Shown piece after piece: positions 47,648 through 60,143 of a stretch of 64,000 nucleotides of DNA. Both the position numbers and the translations under genes were made by a program. Within the stretch, counting starts at the first letter, position 1, and the number at the start of each line of letters is the position of its first letter. The DNA is taken from the NCBI GenBank assembly GCA_020283515.1, contig JAHZTW010000001.1, positions 389,593,906 through 389,657,905 of the forward strand, in the 5' to 3' direction. This DNA comes from Alliaria petiolata. Taxonomy: Eukaryota; Streptophyta; Magnoliopsida; Brassicales; Brassicaceae. The notes under the pieces are model-generated. The model was not told where the DNA came from and made no database searches. It saw only the letters and a list, made by a program, of their open reading frames with translations.

Positions 47648-49050
47648 ACTCCCCCAGACTTAAACCTTTGTTTGTCCTCAAACAAAACAAAACAAAAGTC
47701 TAAGTAAGGAAAAAGGTTTAAAAACGTGGAAACTCACAAATACTTGGGAACTCATCAAGTCTAGCAATCGACCTGTTTGAGCCACGTAACTTGGAATCTA
47801 GCCTCAAAGCGTTTGGGTCTAGTTACCTTGAGATTTTCACTTGTCCCAGATACCCTTCATGGTCCCTTTGAGTATTTCGAGCTTTCTCTTGTTGACTCCT
47901 TTAGTCATTTAGGCGTGCGGTCTCTATCGAGGATGTATTGGTCGACGAGACATTATACTCTTCTCTCCCAAACATCTAGACAAAGACATTTCAGACAGAA
48001 CTCTACTATTTTCTCTTCCCTTAGTCGATTTCTCCCTACTTTTCTACGGTATCATTTTATTTTTTCTATCGACTTTCTTTTTCTATATTTTTTTTCCTTT
48101 TCTCCTCAGCTTGAGAATGATCACTTTTTCGAAGCTTTCATGATGTCTGCGAACCGTCATTGTCCTTTGAGGAACTCGGGTTGCCATTCTCAAACTAAGA
48201 ATTATCTTTCTATAATTTTTTTTTCTTTTTCTTTAATAAGGGAATATCAAGGAGAGGTTGCATTGCATCTACTTAGTCATGCTAGAGTTTAAAGGAGGAG
48301 CAAAGTTCGAAGTACCTCAAGCCCCTTGACTAGAAGTTTTGATTCATTAGGTGCGGAGTCAACGCAAGATCCTTCAAGTACTCTAGAGATTAGAACTTTC
48401 TCCGTTGGAATGATCCACTTGCAGTGTTCAACTTAGTGAACCTTGCTTCTAAATCTGTGGAATGGTCATTAAGGTTCCTTGTTCGAAGCGACTTATACCT
48501 AGCAACGTTCATAGTTTCCGACTAAAAGAAAAAAGTTTTGACTCTATAAAACGACCCGATAAATGATGCAAGTATGCTTAAGACTCATCAAATCAAAGCA
48601 TAGTTATTAATATAAGAAACCCCGCCCCCTAAACTTAAACCAAACTGTCCCCAGTTTGTTTAAATCGAGTTGAGGTGAAAAAGATAGGTAAATTCAAGTA
48701 CAAGCTTGTGAAGACCAACTTGAAAGTGGTGATGGGTTTGGTATGGTGGTTGGGGCATGTGGTATGATTGAACTAATCACTTAATCATTCTCCTTATGTC
48801 CCTGCTTAGAATCGATTTAATTGAACAAAGCAAATCGAAAACATAGCTCGAAAGGAAATGTGATGAGCGGTTGAGTTTCCTTGCTTCGGATTGTGGTGGT
48901 GGGCGTGTGGTGATGATGGATGATGGTGGTGATAGGCGTTTGGTGGTGATGATTGGCTCGCCTTTGTTGAGAAGAACAAGTACTTTGGTTGTTGAGTACA
49001 TGTTCTGGTTCCTTGACCTTTGATAACACCTTTAATGAGAGATGGAAAAT
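47648..49050 (-). mobile_element. 3' untranslated part of Athila/Tat-type element
   Basis: On the minus strand it carries the family words TTTGTTTGAGGACAAACAAA and AACTGGGGACAGTTTGG that precede the 3' LTR in plant Athila/Tat elements. No coding region is recognisable. It is cut by the CACTA fragment at about 49058. Confidence 0.6.
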
Positions 49051-49057
49051 CTTCTGT

Positions 49058-51000
49058 CACTACAAGAAAACTAAAGATTTGCGACGGCAATATCAGCCCC
49101 AATTCCGTCGCAAATCGGGTTTTGCGACAGATTTGCGATGGCGACCAAAATGTCGTAGCAAACATGGCGTCGCAAACGTGTCGCAAACTGCGGTCGTCGC
49201 AAAATTGTTTTGTCACAAATGAGGTGCGTCGCAAAGTTGTCGCAAATTTGACGTCGCAATGCTGTCCAAATTAATTAATAAATAATTAATAACGAAAATT
49301 ATATATTAATTAATATTAAAAATAAAATTTAATTTATTTACAAAATATAAATTTATAAAATAAATTATAATTTAAAAAAGAAATTCGAATTATAAATTAA
49401 TATTCATAAAACATAAAAAGTTATTGTTCTGAAAATTAAAACAAAATTTAATCGATAGGCGGGTCTTCATTTGCGGTCGACGGACTGGTATCCGAGCTGC
49501 GGTAAAGTTCTGCGAATGCCGAGTCACGTGGTGCCATAAACTCGAAATACCTATCGTATCTCTGCATCTTCTGGTTCTGCGATTGAATCAGAAGGCCTTG
49601 GGGGTCTCGATTATCTCCTGAAGAGCGGGATCTGGTCGGAAGAGTGACAGCCTCAATATCCGACTGTAAAGAACCCACTCCGAAGATTCTCCCTCTTGTA
49701 CGGGGAGCGACCTATATATATATATAAGTATAATTAAGAAGTTATTAACTAAAAAAATAAATTAAAATTGTAATTAATTTGAAAATATTTACGTCCAAAT
49801 AAATCTTGTTCTTCTCGACAGTACTAAGTGAGCAAGATGCAGTGCTTTCTGGATCATCAGGATCAGCCTGAGACATCTCTTGCATCCTTGTAGTGACGTC
49901 ATTGTATAGCTTCTCTGAGCGTCCATTGACAAAAGTTCCATCCGGATTTTTCTTTGTCTCCTCGAAAACCGCTAACAAATCTGGAACAGTTGTTCCGATC
50001 CGCTCAGCCTACAAAAATTTGAAAACATTAGAATGATTAGAATAAATTATATAATAAAAAACTGTAATATATAAAATAAATACTTACTATCATTCAACCT
50101 CGTCCTTTAAACGAAATCTGACCCGACCGATGCTTAGATGGTGGCTCTCCAACAAGAGCACTGTAACGGGCTTTGCGGGCATTGGTGCTCTTCTTCGCAC
50201 TCCCCGGCTCATTCAAAATGTAACAAGACCCTCTCAAACTAACGGATCAATCCATTCGGGCCTCGCATCATCGCCTAGCCTTTTCCACTTTGCCTTCCAA
50301 CGTCCCACATGATCAGTCATCCGTTTCTACAACTTGTCCTCAAACATTCCACTAACTTCTCCGTTAATACTCCAATCCCAATGATATTTTTGCTACAAAA
50401 AAATTAATTATTAAAAAATAGCTTAAACATAGGAATAAATAAATAAAAATAGGAAAACAAATTATGATACTTACGGCAAATTGTTTGTACCACCGGTTGA
50501 TGGTCTCTTTCGGAGTTTGCGACCAATTGGCATGAGCTTCTTTGAAATCTCTTTCAAAGATTTCTCGGACCTTAGCAGACACAGATGGATCATAATCGAA
50601 CCTGTAAAAAAAAAATTAGAAACAAAAAGATTTGCAATAGTTATAATTTAAAATAATTAAAAAATATATTTTATAAATACCATATGGTGTTGGGGGGAGG
50701 ACGTTTTGGATCAAGTCGTATCAGGCTGTCATGACCGCGACTCTTGAGAAGCTCTCGAATATCCATATCTTGCCAACGCCAACCTTGGTCTTGATGTTCC
50801 TCCGGTTGAGGAGGAGGAGGTTGTGCTGGAGCTGTCTCGGGAACGGGCGCTGAAAATGTGGTTCTCACCGATGGAGAGGTGAAAGAAGCCCCTGGAGTAG
50901 ACGGAAAAGACCGAGGCCCAGACCCTCGCGACATGTAACGAGAAAAGTCGTTGTTCGTAGACATCTGCAAAAAAAATTTTGTTAGTCATAGAAAAATAAA
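49058..51000 (-). mobile_element. CACTA (En/Spm) transposon fragment
   Basis: The terminus CACTACAAGAAAAC at 49058 is the canonical plant CACTA end. About 200 bp of subterminal repeats follow (TTTGCGACGG, CGTCGCAAA in both orientations; 49077-49260). A minus-strand gene then begins near 50964 and runs toward this end. The opposite terminus (GTTTTCTTGTAGTG on the plus strand) is not found, so the element is truncated on the right, near an AT-rich simple repeat at 51030-51180. Confidence 0.85.
49450..50964 (-). pseudogene. En/Spm (Ptta-type) second-ORF protein, broken
   Basis: Exons on the minus strand: about 50964-50683 (MSTNNDFSRYMSRGSGPRSF, proline-rich), 50602-50478 (SAKVREIFERDFKEAHANWS), 50393-50100 (YHWDWSINGEVSGMFEDKL then ARKARYSALVG), 50009-49793 (VFEETKKNPDGTFVNGRSEK) and 49712-49450 (ending SPSTANEDPPID). 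This layout is that of the plant Ptta/En/Spm transposase family (Transposase_24), the second protein of CACTA elements. In-frame stops and frame changes in the 50393-50100 exon show it is dead. Confidence 0.8.
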
Positions 51001-51029
51001 AACAAATAGATAACATAAAAAAAGTTATA

Positions 51030-51185
51030 AATTAAAAATTACGTTCATTTTATAAAAATTAAAATTTTATAATCTAAAATTAAAATTTTATAAACTAAAA
51101 TTAAAATTTATAAACTAAAATTTTTAAATTAAAATTTGTGAACTAAAATTTGTAAACTAAAAATTTTAAACTAAAATTACAAAAG
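51030..51185. repeat. AT-rich simple repeat
   Basis: Repeated units of the type AAATTAAAATTTTATAAACT, about 20-24 bp, with drift. Confidence 0.8.
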
Positions 51186-51329
51186 AATAAATCTAACAAA
51201 TAAAACTAAAATAACCATTTTTACATAAGGCATTAATTGATTCAATTTTACCTAAAATCAAACTAATTATAAAATAAATCTAACAAATTTCTAGATAATC
51301 TAAAATTATATACCTAACAATTTTAGGTT

Positions 51330-52884
51330 CAAACAATCAATTCCTAAAATTCTACTACTCTTGTCATTATAGTATTTTAGGTATCAATCCAAAGGGGTAA
51401 AGATTAAAAGCATTAGGAATGCATGAAACTATCTAATCTAAGCACAATCAAAGAGAGAAGTTTCTAACAACCTAAATGAAATGGAAACAATGCATAAAAA
51501 TAAAACCTTGCACAAGTAATAATCTAGAAGACTTTAAATAAGCAATAAGCAAAACTAAACTCAAGGGTAGAAGGTTAAATTCGAAATTTGCAATAAATGA
51601 AAGGCAAGAATTCAAAGATGGGGTAATTGAATAAGAGGATTAAGATGGCTAACTTGATGTTCATACTCTAACAATTCTCATTTTTTTAGAATTAGTAATC
51701 TCATTTAGGCTTTCCCATCTTAGGTGGTACTAATCTCATTTGCAAACCTAGATTTTCCCAACTTAGGTGGTACTAATCTAGTGTTAATCCTCAACCCAAT
51801 ACCTAATTCTCATTAGTAAAGGGAAAGAATTGCAAAGATGGAGAACCTAATCCTAAATAAATCAATAAACCCTTTAGACAACCAAGATCTTGGTGTAAAA
51901 AGGTAAATCTCTTCTTTAGATTGATTTGACATTTCATCAAACACCTTGTGGGTGAGAAATGTCTTTGTGTTTAGATTGCATGGTTTATGCTAATCTAACA
52001 CTAGAAACACTAAATGAGAAAAGGGTTTTATGAAATTAAGTTCTAAACACCAAGCTTTCCACTTAAATCTTCCTAATCTAACCCATCCTCAAATCCAAGA
52101 AAGACTACTCTTTAATCATGTTCAAACCCCTCTTAATCATAAGAGAAGAGGTGTTAAACATGATTAAGCTAAGCAAGAAGAAATATTAAAGCTTAAAACG
52201 AAATACTTCAATTAAAATCAAGGTTTTACAAAAAAAATGAAAGCTTAAAGTTTCTCTACAATGGAGATAGATCTAAAAATGGGGAAGAAGGCTGTGAAAA
52301 TCGTGGATGCCTCTAAAAATTAGGGTAGAAGAGTTTTTATGGGACCACATTAATGGTCCTCTCACTAGAAGACAAAGTGTCAGTGGGCAAAGCAAAAGAA
52401 AGGAAAAACAGATGGACGGATCGAGCTGGCTGGTGGATCTGCCGGTCGATATGTGGCCAAACGGCCGTAGGTGGTCGATATGTGGATCGATCCAAGCTGA
52501 ATCGACTGGGCTTGGTCGATCTGCTGCTCGATCCAAGCTGAATCGACTGGGTTAGGTCGATATGTGGCTCGATCAAAGGCTGAAACGACCTGGATGGTCG
52601 ATCTAAGGCTCGATCCCAGCTTAATTCTTTTGTGGCCGAGCTCTCTCTTGACTCCAAGCAATTCCTAAGCTCTTCTTGTCCATGCCCTCTATCCAAACTA
52701 GCTTCATGCACACCAAATGACCTGAAAATGATGCAAATATGCAAGAATATAGAAATGCTAATGCAACATGTCCTAAAACCTAAAATGGGACAAAAACTAC
52801 AATAACTCTAAGTTTGAGTGCAAAGTGAGTGCAAAACTATCCTAAATGAGTGCTAAATATGCGAAATATATGAGTATATAAACT
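51330..52884 (-). repeat. 3' LTR of second Athila-like element (minus)
   Basis: The right edge is set by the minus-strand PPT GGCAAGTTTGGGGGAG (52885-52900). The left edge is uncertain. Inside is a repeated CTTAGGTGGTACTAATCT (about 51720-51780) and a block of CGAT-rich repeats at 52430-52620. Confidence 0.55.
52430..52620. repeat. CGAT-rich degenerate repeat array
   Basis: Units such as GGTCGATATGTGGMTCGATC and CCAAGCTGAATCGACTGGG repeat three to four times with about 48-bp spacing. CGAT words come in close pairs. A similar cluster lies at 54606-54735. Confidence 0.8.
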
Positions 52885-55225
52885 CCCCCAAACTTGCCTT
52901 TTTGCTTGTCCTCAAGCAAACAAAGACAAACTAGGAGAAGAAGTTTGAAAATGGGGCTAAAATCCAAAAGTGTTTTTTCAAATAAATCGAATCAATGGTC
53001 CTTGTTCTTAATCCTAGGATGCAGTATACAAACTCTACTCCAAAGAACTTAGCCATATTCATCACACATTGAATCTCAAATCAAGACTTGTGTATTCCAA
53101 ACAATCCAAGAATCATAACCTTTAACATTCATTAAAGCTCAAACCGTGAATCATACTTATGTAATTGAAACCGAATACATTTGGCTAAGGACAAGGTTAT
53201 GAGATAAAAAATGATCTCATTCATGTGGGTATTCCAAGCAATGGGTTTTCTAAAGAAGGATTCAACTTGTGCATAATGCTAAAGGTAAAAGGCAACGGAT
53301 GCGTACATAGCTAGACTCTCATCTACCCATCATGCTTTAACAATGAACCTAATCCCTCTCTCATTCATTTTCTTTTTCATCTCACTCACCCTCTAGAACT
53401 ACCCAATCAAACAAAGCAAAATGATAAGTATAAACCCACAAAAACTCCATCATTCGAATTCACCTTAGGGAGACTTCTTCAACCTTTCTCATAGTGAGTG
53501 GTATGGTCATACATAGATTAGCTATTTATATTTTCTTGGGATAGCTCTCTCTTTGCTCATATATATTTTTTATGCATTTGGCCTTTTGGCTCTTTTTACT
53601 TTTGTTTTTATTAAAGAGTTATCCCCTTTTCTTTTCCTTTTAGAACTTGAGCTTTCATACAAAACAATTCAAGACCAACCACTTCAAACTATGTTTTTCC
53701 CTTTAATTTCAAACTCCCAAACACCATCTTTTCTCAAACCCGAATCAAGGTAAGCATTTTTATCAACACCCATGAACTCCCACCCCTAATCAAGCATAAA
53801 CTAGCTTCAATATGCAAAGCTACATCATATGAGAGCCTGAACATGTCGTCCTAAACCTAACACTTTATGCCAAGTTCAATCAAAAAAATAAGGCCTCACA
53901 ATTTGCAATCACTCAAGAATTTTGGCTTGAAATAAGGTAAGGGGTAAGGTGTGAAATTCTATTTAGTCTTACAAAAGAGTGGTGAAGGGAATAAGAAAGC
54001 CTAAATATGTATATGTGATCCATGTATTCTTTCTCAAATGCACAATTATGATAATTAAAAAGTCATGTTAAGGTTTCACTTGATAGGAAATGATTCAATT
54101 CATGCTTGTTTCAACTAAAGCCAAGAAAATTAAAACAAATGATCCAAATATGGTTAGAGCTTACTTTCATAGTTTATACAAAGCATCAAAGGACTACTAA
54201 CTAGGGTCTTGAACCAATTCATGAGCTTAAAACATTTTACAAGGAAAATTACCCACTATGCACGTGAATGCAAGAAACCTATATGATAAAATCTAGACTC
54301 AATCCTAGAATATTTTACAATGCAAATGCAAGCTAGATGAATTTTGTTTTTTTTTTTTTGAAAATTTTTCTGACTTTTAATGCAAATATATGAATTCATG
54401 AAGACTCAAGTATGCTAAAAGAAAATAAGAACACAAAACAAAAAAATCAAAACTCTCAACCTCTCCCCAAACTTAAATTACACAGTCCCTTCTGTAATAA
54501 AAGTTCAAGAGATACCTTCAACAAAAAATAAAATTCAAAAATCCAAAAATGCATGATATTTACAAGATTTTGGAATGGTGTACCTTGGAGCTAGCTTTGC
54601 TTTGGACTGAGATCGAGCAGCTTGATCGATCTAGGCACCATTGTGTCCAGAATATCGAGTGGCAGTACTCGGTTCATCCCTCGATCTTTGCTTGAATCGA
54701 CCATGGCTGGTCGATCTAGTCATCGATCTACCGGACATGCTTCAGTTTTCGTGCCTTTTGAAAGCCCCAAGAACTTGGATTTTGATCTCCATCTCCCTTT
54801 GTTCCTGCTCACACAAACTCAAAAACATAATCTAGAACAGAAATTAAAATAATATACACAAGGATAGTCATGGGATTGCCTCCCAAGTGCTCTTTGTTTA
54901 AAGTTTCTTAGCTTGACTTTCCTTACTCTTCCCTATGCTGGTTTTAGGGTGAAGTGGGAGGCAGAAGACGTGGCTGTACTTGAACTTTGTGGCATTTTAG
55001 CAGTGAAGATGTTGAACATTATCTCTTGCACACGTCCCTTATCCTTCTCATCAATACCCGGAGGGAGAATCACTTTGTCGCTCACAAAGTCTTTGCAATA
55101 GCATGTGGTCTCAACCTTATACTCTATAGCATCATCTTTGAGTCTCAATGGGTGAAGACTCAAAGTGTTTGTGGGCTGAGCAAGTGTAATAACCACGTGC
55201 TTCTTCTTCTTTGGCCTCTTCCTTG
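52885..55225 (-). mobile_element. Internal 3' region of second Athila-like element
   Basis: On the minus strand it shows TTTGCTTGAGGACAAGCAAA next to the PPT and CTTGGGAGGCAATCCCATGA near 54872, both typical of Athila 3' regions. A minus-strand frame at 54933-55225 (KKKKHVVITLAQPTNTLSLH, DKVILPPGIDEKDKGRVQEI) may be the tail of its coding region; I do not recognise a domain. RT and integrase are not present. Confidence 0.6.
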
Positions 55226-55487
55226 CTAAGGTGAGGGTGGTTCCGATCAATTCCTCATACAATGTATATCATGGTAGAAGTGTCTAGGGAGTTCATTCAT
55301 ACCTATGTGTATCTATAAGCATACATGTAGTTGTCGTGATCTATATACATACATAAAACTATATATATATATATATATAATAATTGTTGATATGTGATAC
55401 ACGTAGATCAATACTTAGGTTGCTAAGAACGAATATGGTTATGTGATGTTTGACGAATGTTTGCGGGTGTGTGTATTTCGTGGGGAT
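55226..55487 (+). repeat. Gypsy LTR-B, left piece
   Basis: It matches LTR-A at 41282-41537 with a few substitutions, starts abruptly at TAAGGTGAGGGTGG and is cut at TGGGGAT by the Athila-like insertion. The right piece of the same LTR is at 62727-63029. Confidence 0.9.
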
Positions 55488-56615
55488 TGATATATCATGA
55501 TTTTTACCCATTTTTAGACCATGATATAAGTGTTTTTTTGAGCCTTTTGGCTATTTTCGAGTCTATATAGAGTCTTTACAGGTTCAGTTACAATTGGAGA
55601 TAAATTGGAGATTTGGATACATTTTGGAGCTTAGTGGAATGAAGTCACGAATTGTAACACGATGAGTGTCGATCGAGACCAGGTTTTCCAATTTCCAGAA
55701 TCGAGAAATTTCCATATTTTGAAAAAAAGGAAATCTCCAAGACTTTTCCTAATCTTCCAAGAAATTGAAGATGCGAACCTAGGCCTATAAATATAGTTGT
55801 CAAAGCCATTGTTTAGGCATATTCTCATACTTTAAGAATCATAGAAGTTTAGGGTTTTTGGAGAGAAAATCAGACTCCTTCAAAGCAGATTTGGAACTCT
55901 TTTATTTCCTCTATTGATTTCTTTTATGCTTTCTGTTCAAATAATGATTTCTGTTTCATTAATCATGTCTGAGTAGTTTGCTTGTTAGGTTTAGGTTTTT
56001 TCAAAGGTGATTGATGAATTGTTAGGTTGAATTAAATTGTTAGGATAAAATCATTAGAGTTCTTCATCTGGATTTGTGTTTAATGCTTATTCTAGCTTCG
56101 CGACCTAGAATCTGATCTTAGGTTGATTAATAGATGCGAGAGTATTATTAATTGCCTGAACTAATGTTAGATGAGCAAAATACCTATTCGCAAAGAGATT
56201 TGGTTTAGGATTTTGTGAACAATCGAACCTGATATTAATGCTTGTCTGAATTGTTTGAATTTGCAAAGAGATTTGGAATTCTAGGGTTTAGGCATAGATA
56301 ATCTTCGCAGCGAGAGTTGGTTGATTTTACATTAGTGTTTCGAGTTCAAGAACAGTGCTTAATAATTCCTAACATTCTGTCTAGACCTGCAATTTAGATC
56401 ACCTGAGAATTTCCCTAAACCTAGCGTTTCGTCTCCTGAACTTACATCGCTTTTAATTGCTTTCTGTTTTTACTTTTAATTATTTCTTCTTAGCTTAATT
56501 CGAAATTAGAGAACTGCTGTGTCACTATCCCTTTCTTGTGGATTCGATCCCTAAGTATTACAATTGATCTCTTAATTTGAGAGAGTAGCTCTAGGATAAA
56601 TTTGAGAGCATATCA
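55488..56615 (+). repeat. 5' LTR of Athila-like element
   Basis: 1128 bp, with TGATAT/ATATCA inverted ends and a TATAAATATAG box at about 55786-55796. It holds one degenerate palindrome (TGTCGATCGAGACC, 55667-55680) where the 3' LTR has two good copies. Confidence 0.92.
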
Positions 56616-56620
56616 AATTT

Positions 56621-56638
56621 TGGCGCCGTTGCCGGGGA
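56621..56638 (+). other. Primer binding site, Athila type
   Basis: TGGCGCCGTTGCCGGGGA, five bases after the 5' LTR, is the hallmark PBS of Athila and related plant gypsy elements (tRNA-Asp type in the literature). Confidence 0.92.
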
Positions 56639-56753
56639 AGGAGATTAGTTGCCTACAGAGTTCTAATATTAGAATTTTGTCTAGGTTTTTATTTTTATTT
56701 TATTTTTGTTTTTGGTTACTAATTTTTAGTTTTTCATTCTTGGTTTCAGGTGT

Positions 56754-58817
56754 ATGCTTAATCGCAATACCAGGAGCAACAAGGAAAATGAGCTAATTAA
56801 ACTTGACAACCAGGCGCTAGCACATCTAGAACGAACCAACCACAAAGCTGCGAAGGCGTCGATCGACACCAATAGCATCGATCGACACCCCTCGCAGACA
56901 GAGATGGTGGAGCCTGTGATTTTGATAAGGGATGAAGCTGTCAATCTGTTCGATACGGAAGGGCACCGAAGGAACAACCAAGGCCATAAAATAGATGAGA
57001 ACGGGGCTGTTTTGATCGAGCCAGATGGCGTCGATCGACACCCAGTTGGTGTCGATCGACACCAAGTGCGGCAAGATGCATTACAAGTCGCAGATGTTGG
57101 ACGCGGAAGAACGCTTGGCGAATACAACAGACCTGATCAGTTCTATGCTAATAGAGCTGCGATTCGTCCTCCTGCATTCCAGAGGAATGACTTCGAGCTG
57201 AAGCCTGCTTACTACACTTTGGTGGCTCAGCATCCTTTCCATGGTCTTCCTAATGAGCATCCATGGACCACGTTGAGAGGTTTGAAGACTTGGCATCAAG
57301 CATCAAGGCCAATGGAGTTACATATGATTATCTCTTCTGCAAGCTTTTCCCTTACTCGCTTGCTGGAGATGCATCATACTGGCTGAAACAATTGGATCCA
57401 GGATCCTTAACCACTTGGGAAGAAACAAAGAATGCATTCTTATGCAATTTCTTTAATGATGCAAGATCTGAGGAGTTGAGGATGAAGATCACTACATTTT
57501 CTCAAGGACCAATTGAAGCATTCAAGGCTGCTTGGGTGAGATTCAAAGCTTACCAGAGAGACAGTCCACATCACGGTTTCAGCGAGCCACATCTACTGGG
57601 AATCTTCTACAGAGGGATTGATTGGAGGTACCAGATGGCTCTGGACGCTGCCAGCAATGGAAACTTCAACACTAGATATCCAGAAGATGCATATGTGCTG
57701 ATTGAGAATTTGGTTTCTAGCAATAGTACCAAGAATGCAGATTTGGATAGGAAGAAGAAGACTGTAAACATGGATGGACGTCAGATTGCTGAGGTGAATG
57801 CTAAGCTAGACTCAATGCATAGCCTTCTAGTGGGAAAGAAGCAAGTCCAATATGCAGGTGAAGTGGAGACATTTGAGCCAGAAGAACAAGAAGTCAACTA
57901 CATCAATGGAGTTGGTTTTCAAGGACAGAGATTCAACAATCAGCAAGGTTATGGTTCTTCTTACCAGAAGCCTTTTCAGAGCAACAACTTCAGTAGAACA
58001 TATGGTTCTTCTTCTTACCAGAATCCTCCTGCTCAAGACAATAAGATGGAGTCCATGATTCAACAAATCTTGGAAGGAAAACAGAAGATGACTGTGGACT
58101 TCAATGGGAAGATCGATGCCTTGTACACTGATCTGAATGGGAAAATTGAGTCTCTAGGTACTCATATGAAGCAATTAGATGTCCAAGTAGCTCAAACTGC
58201 AGGAGCTTTGAAGAGACAAGAAGGATTTCTTCCTGGAAAGACGGACATGAACCCTCGACGTCAAGTCAATGCCATTATGGTGAAGAGTGTAGAAGAAATC
58301 GTGGCACCTCAGGAAGTTGAGGAAGACGAGACTGTTGCTGCAAAGGCAGTGTCGATCGACACCACTGAGTATCGATCGACACCACTAGAAAAACCCGACG
58401 ATTCGAGCTCTGACGAAGCGAAATCGACCGAAGCATCGACATNACGAGACTGTTGCTGCAAAGGCAGTGTCGATCGACACCACTGAGTATCGATCGACAC
58501 CACTAGAAAAACCCGACGATTCGAGCTCTGACGAAGCGAAATCGACCGAAGCATCGACATCAGATACCAGTGTCGATCGACACCAGGAGGGTATCGATCG
58601 ACACCATGCCCAGACCTCGCTGGATCGTGCTGAAACTTCAACAAATGCAGTGGAAAGAGTCAACAAACCGAAAATACCTTATCACATACCTCCTAGAAGG
58701 TCTAAACAAGAGAGAGAGGAAGCAAGATGCAAGGAAATGATGGACAAGCTCATGGTTGAGCTACCCCTAGTTGATGCAGTCAGACTTTCACCTGCATTAA
58801 GAAGATATGTCAAGTGA
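56754..58817 (+). pseudogene. Athila-like gag
   Basis: The N-terminal frame (from MLNRNTRSNKENELIKLDNQ, 56754) shifts by one base near 57262 into the frame that carries the retrotransposon gag domain. That domain reads LFPYSLAGDASYWLKQL, WEETKNAFLCNFF and FYRGIDWRYQMALDAASNGNF. A glutamine/asparagine/tyrosine-rich stretch and a coiled-coil-prone segment follow. Gag would form the particle. Palindrome copies encode SIDT, VDRH or CRST-type words according to frame. An N and a 117-bp false duplication at 58326-58560 create an artificial stop at 58486. A TGA at 58815-58817 separates gag from the protease frame. Confidence 0.85.
58326..58560. other. 117-bp duplication around one N (contig overlap)
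   Basis: 58326-58442 and 58444-58560 are identical 117-bp blocks with a single N at 58443. This is the form left when two overlapping contigs are joined without merging. Confidence 0.93.
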
Positions 58818-60143
58818 ATGGTTGCCAATGGTATAAGCCCTGAGGAAGGCGCATTGCTTACCAGAGACATGAATGCAATTCTCTTGGACATAGTTCCAAG
58901 GAAGAAGAAGAAGGTGTGGGTTTCTGAACAAGTCAGCGCTGTGATACAGAAAAGGATTCCAGAGAAGTTACCTGATCCAGGAAACTTTGTGCTAGATTGC
59001 TCAATCGCAACAGGAAGATTTCCTCGTTCCCTCTGCGATTTAGGATCAAGTATCAACTTGATACCATACTTTGTTGCTGTGAGACTTGGAATGACTGATC
59101 TCAAGCCAAGCAGAATCTCTCTAATCCTAGCTGATCGATCAAAGAGATTCCCAGAAAGTGTCTTAGAAGATGTTCCCCTGAAGATTGAAGGCTGAATAAT
59201 TCCCACAGACTTCGTGGTTTTGAAATATGATGAAGAACCTGCAGATCCTCTTATTCTGGGAAGATCATTCTTGGCTTCAGCTGGTGCCATCATTGATGTG
59301 AGAAAAGAGAAAATGGAGCTTGATTTGGGTGATGTTGTCATGAATTTTGACATGGACAAGTTAAGAGGACCTTTCACCATCGATGGTCAAGCTTATTCAG
59401 TAGAGATTTCCATGGACAAAGATCCGATCAGTGAGCCTTCAAATGACACTACTACTGGGAATATCAAGGAGCTTGATATTGAAGAGCAAGAGAACAAACT
59501 GTTTGTTCAAGAGGCATTGGATGGAAATTCTGAGGAAGTTGCAGAGCTAGAAGATTGGAGTGAAAACAATAATCTCTTCAGGACTACGGGCGAAGATGAG
59601 GGTCTACTCAATGCCAAGTTGAGAGAGGAAGATGTTTTCGTCATGGAGACAAGGATTGCAGAACAGAATTGGAGAAAAAGTGCAGAGATTCGAGCTATTG
59701 GTTTGGTGTCGATCGACACCACTACTAGTGTCGATCGACACTCTCCGAGGATCACACCAGAAGCTGTTTCCAATGTTGCAAATCATTCATCATTGGTCCA
59801 ACAGATGCCTCCACATCCTACATCCCAGAAGTCTCGAAGGAAGAAAAGGTACGCACTTCCTGGAATAAATTCCAAACCCCCTGATCTTATCAATAAGAAC
59901 TTTAAATGTTTAAAAGATGCTGCACACTTATGCAAGCCACGAGATTCTGGTAAAAGGCTTGGTGTTTCTTTTGATGATTCTGTAGGGAAACGAAGTGTCC
60001 CACCCGAAGTCAAGTCCTGCCCTGTTGGTGTTCCTCATTTCCTTGGTCGCTTTCATGCACCTAATGCTTACAGATCACCATGGATGAGAAGACATTCGTC
60101 TGGGAAGCATTCAATGCCACCCTCTGATCCACCAGACGTCTAA
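58818..60143 (+). pseudogene. Athila-like protease region and C-terminal tail
   Basis: The frame continues from gag after the TGA at 58815. It shows the retropepsin-like active site CDLGSSINLIP (aspartate codon about 59037), then a stop at 59193-59195, then the second half with DPLILGRSFLASAGAIIDVR. Loss of TGA-free frame at two places shows decay. The tail (59830-60143, KRYALPGINSK to PPSDPPDV) ends at TAA 60141-60143 where reverse transcriptase would be expected to begin. One palindrome pair lies at 59706-59741. Confidence 0.8.

Noticed and set aside
48777..49274. Histidine-rich and basic small ORFs
   Set aside because: They derive from a GGTGGTGAT-type repeat and the CACTA subterminal repeats.
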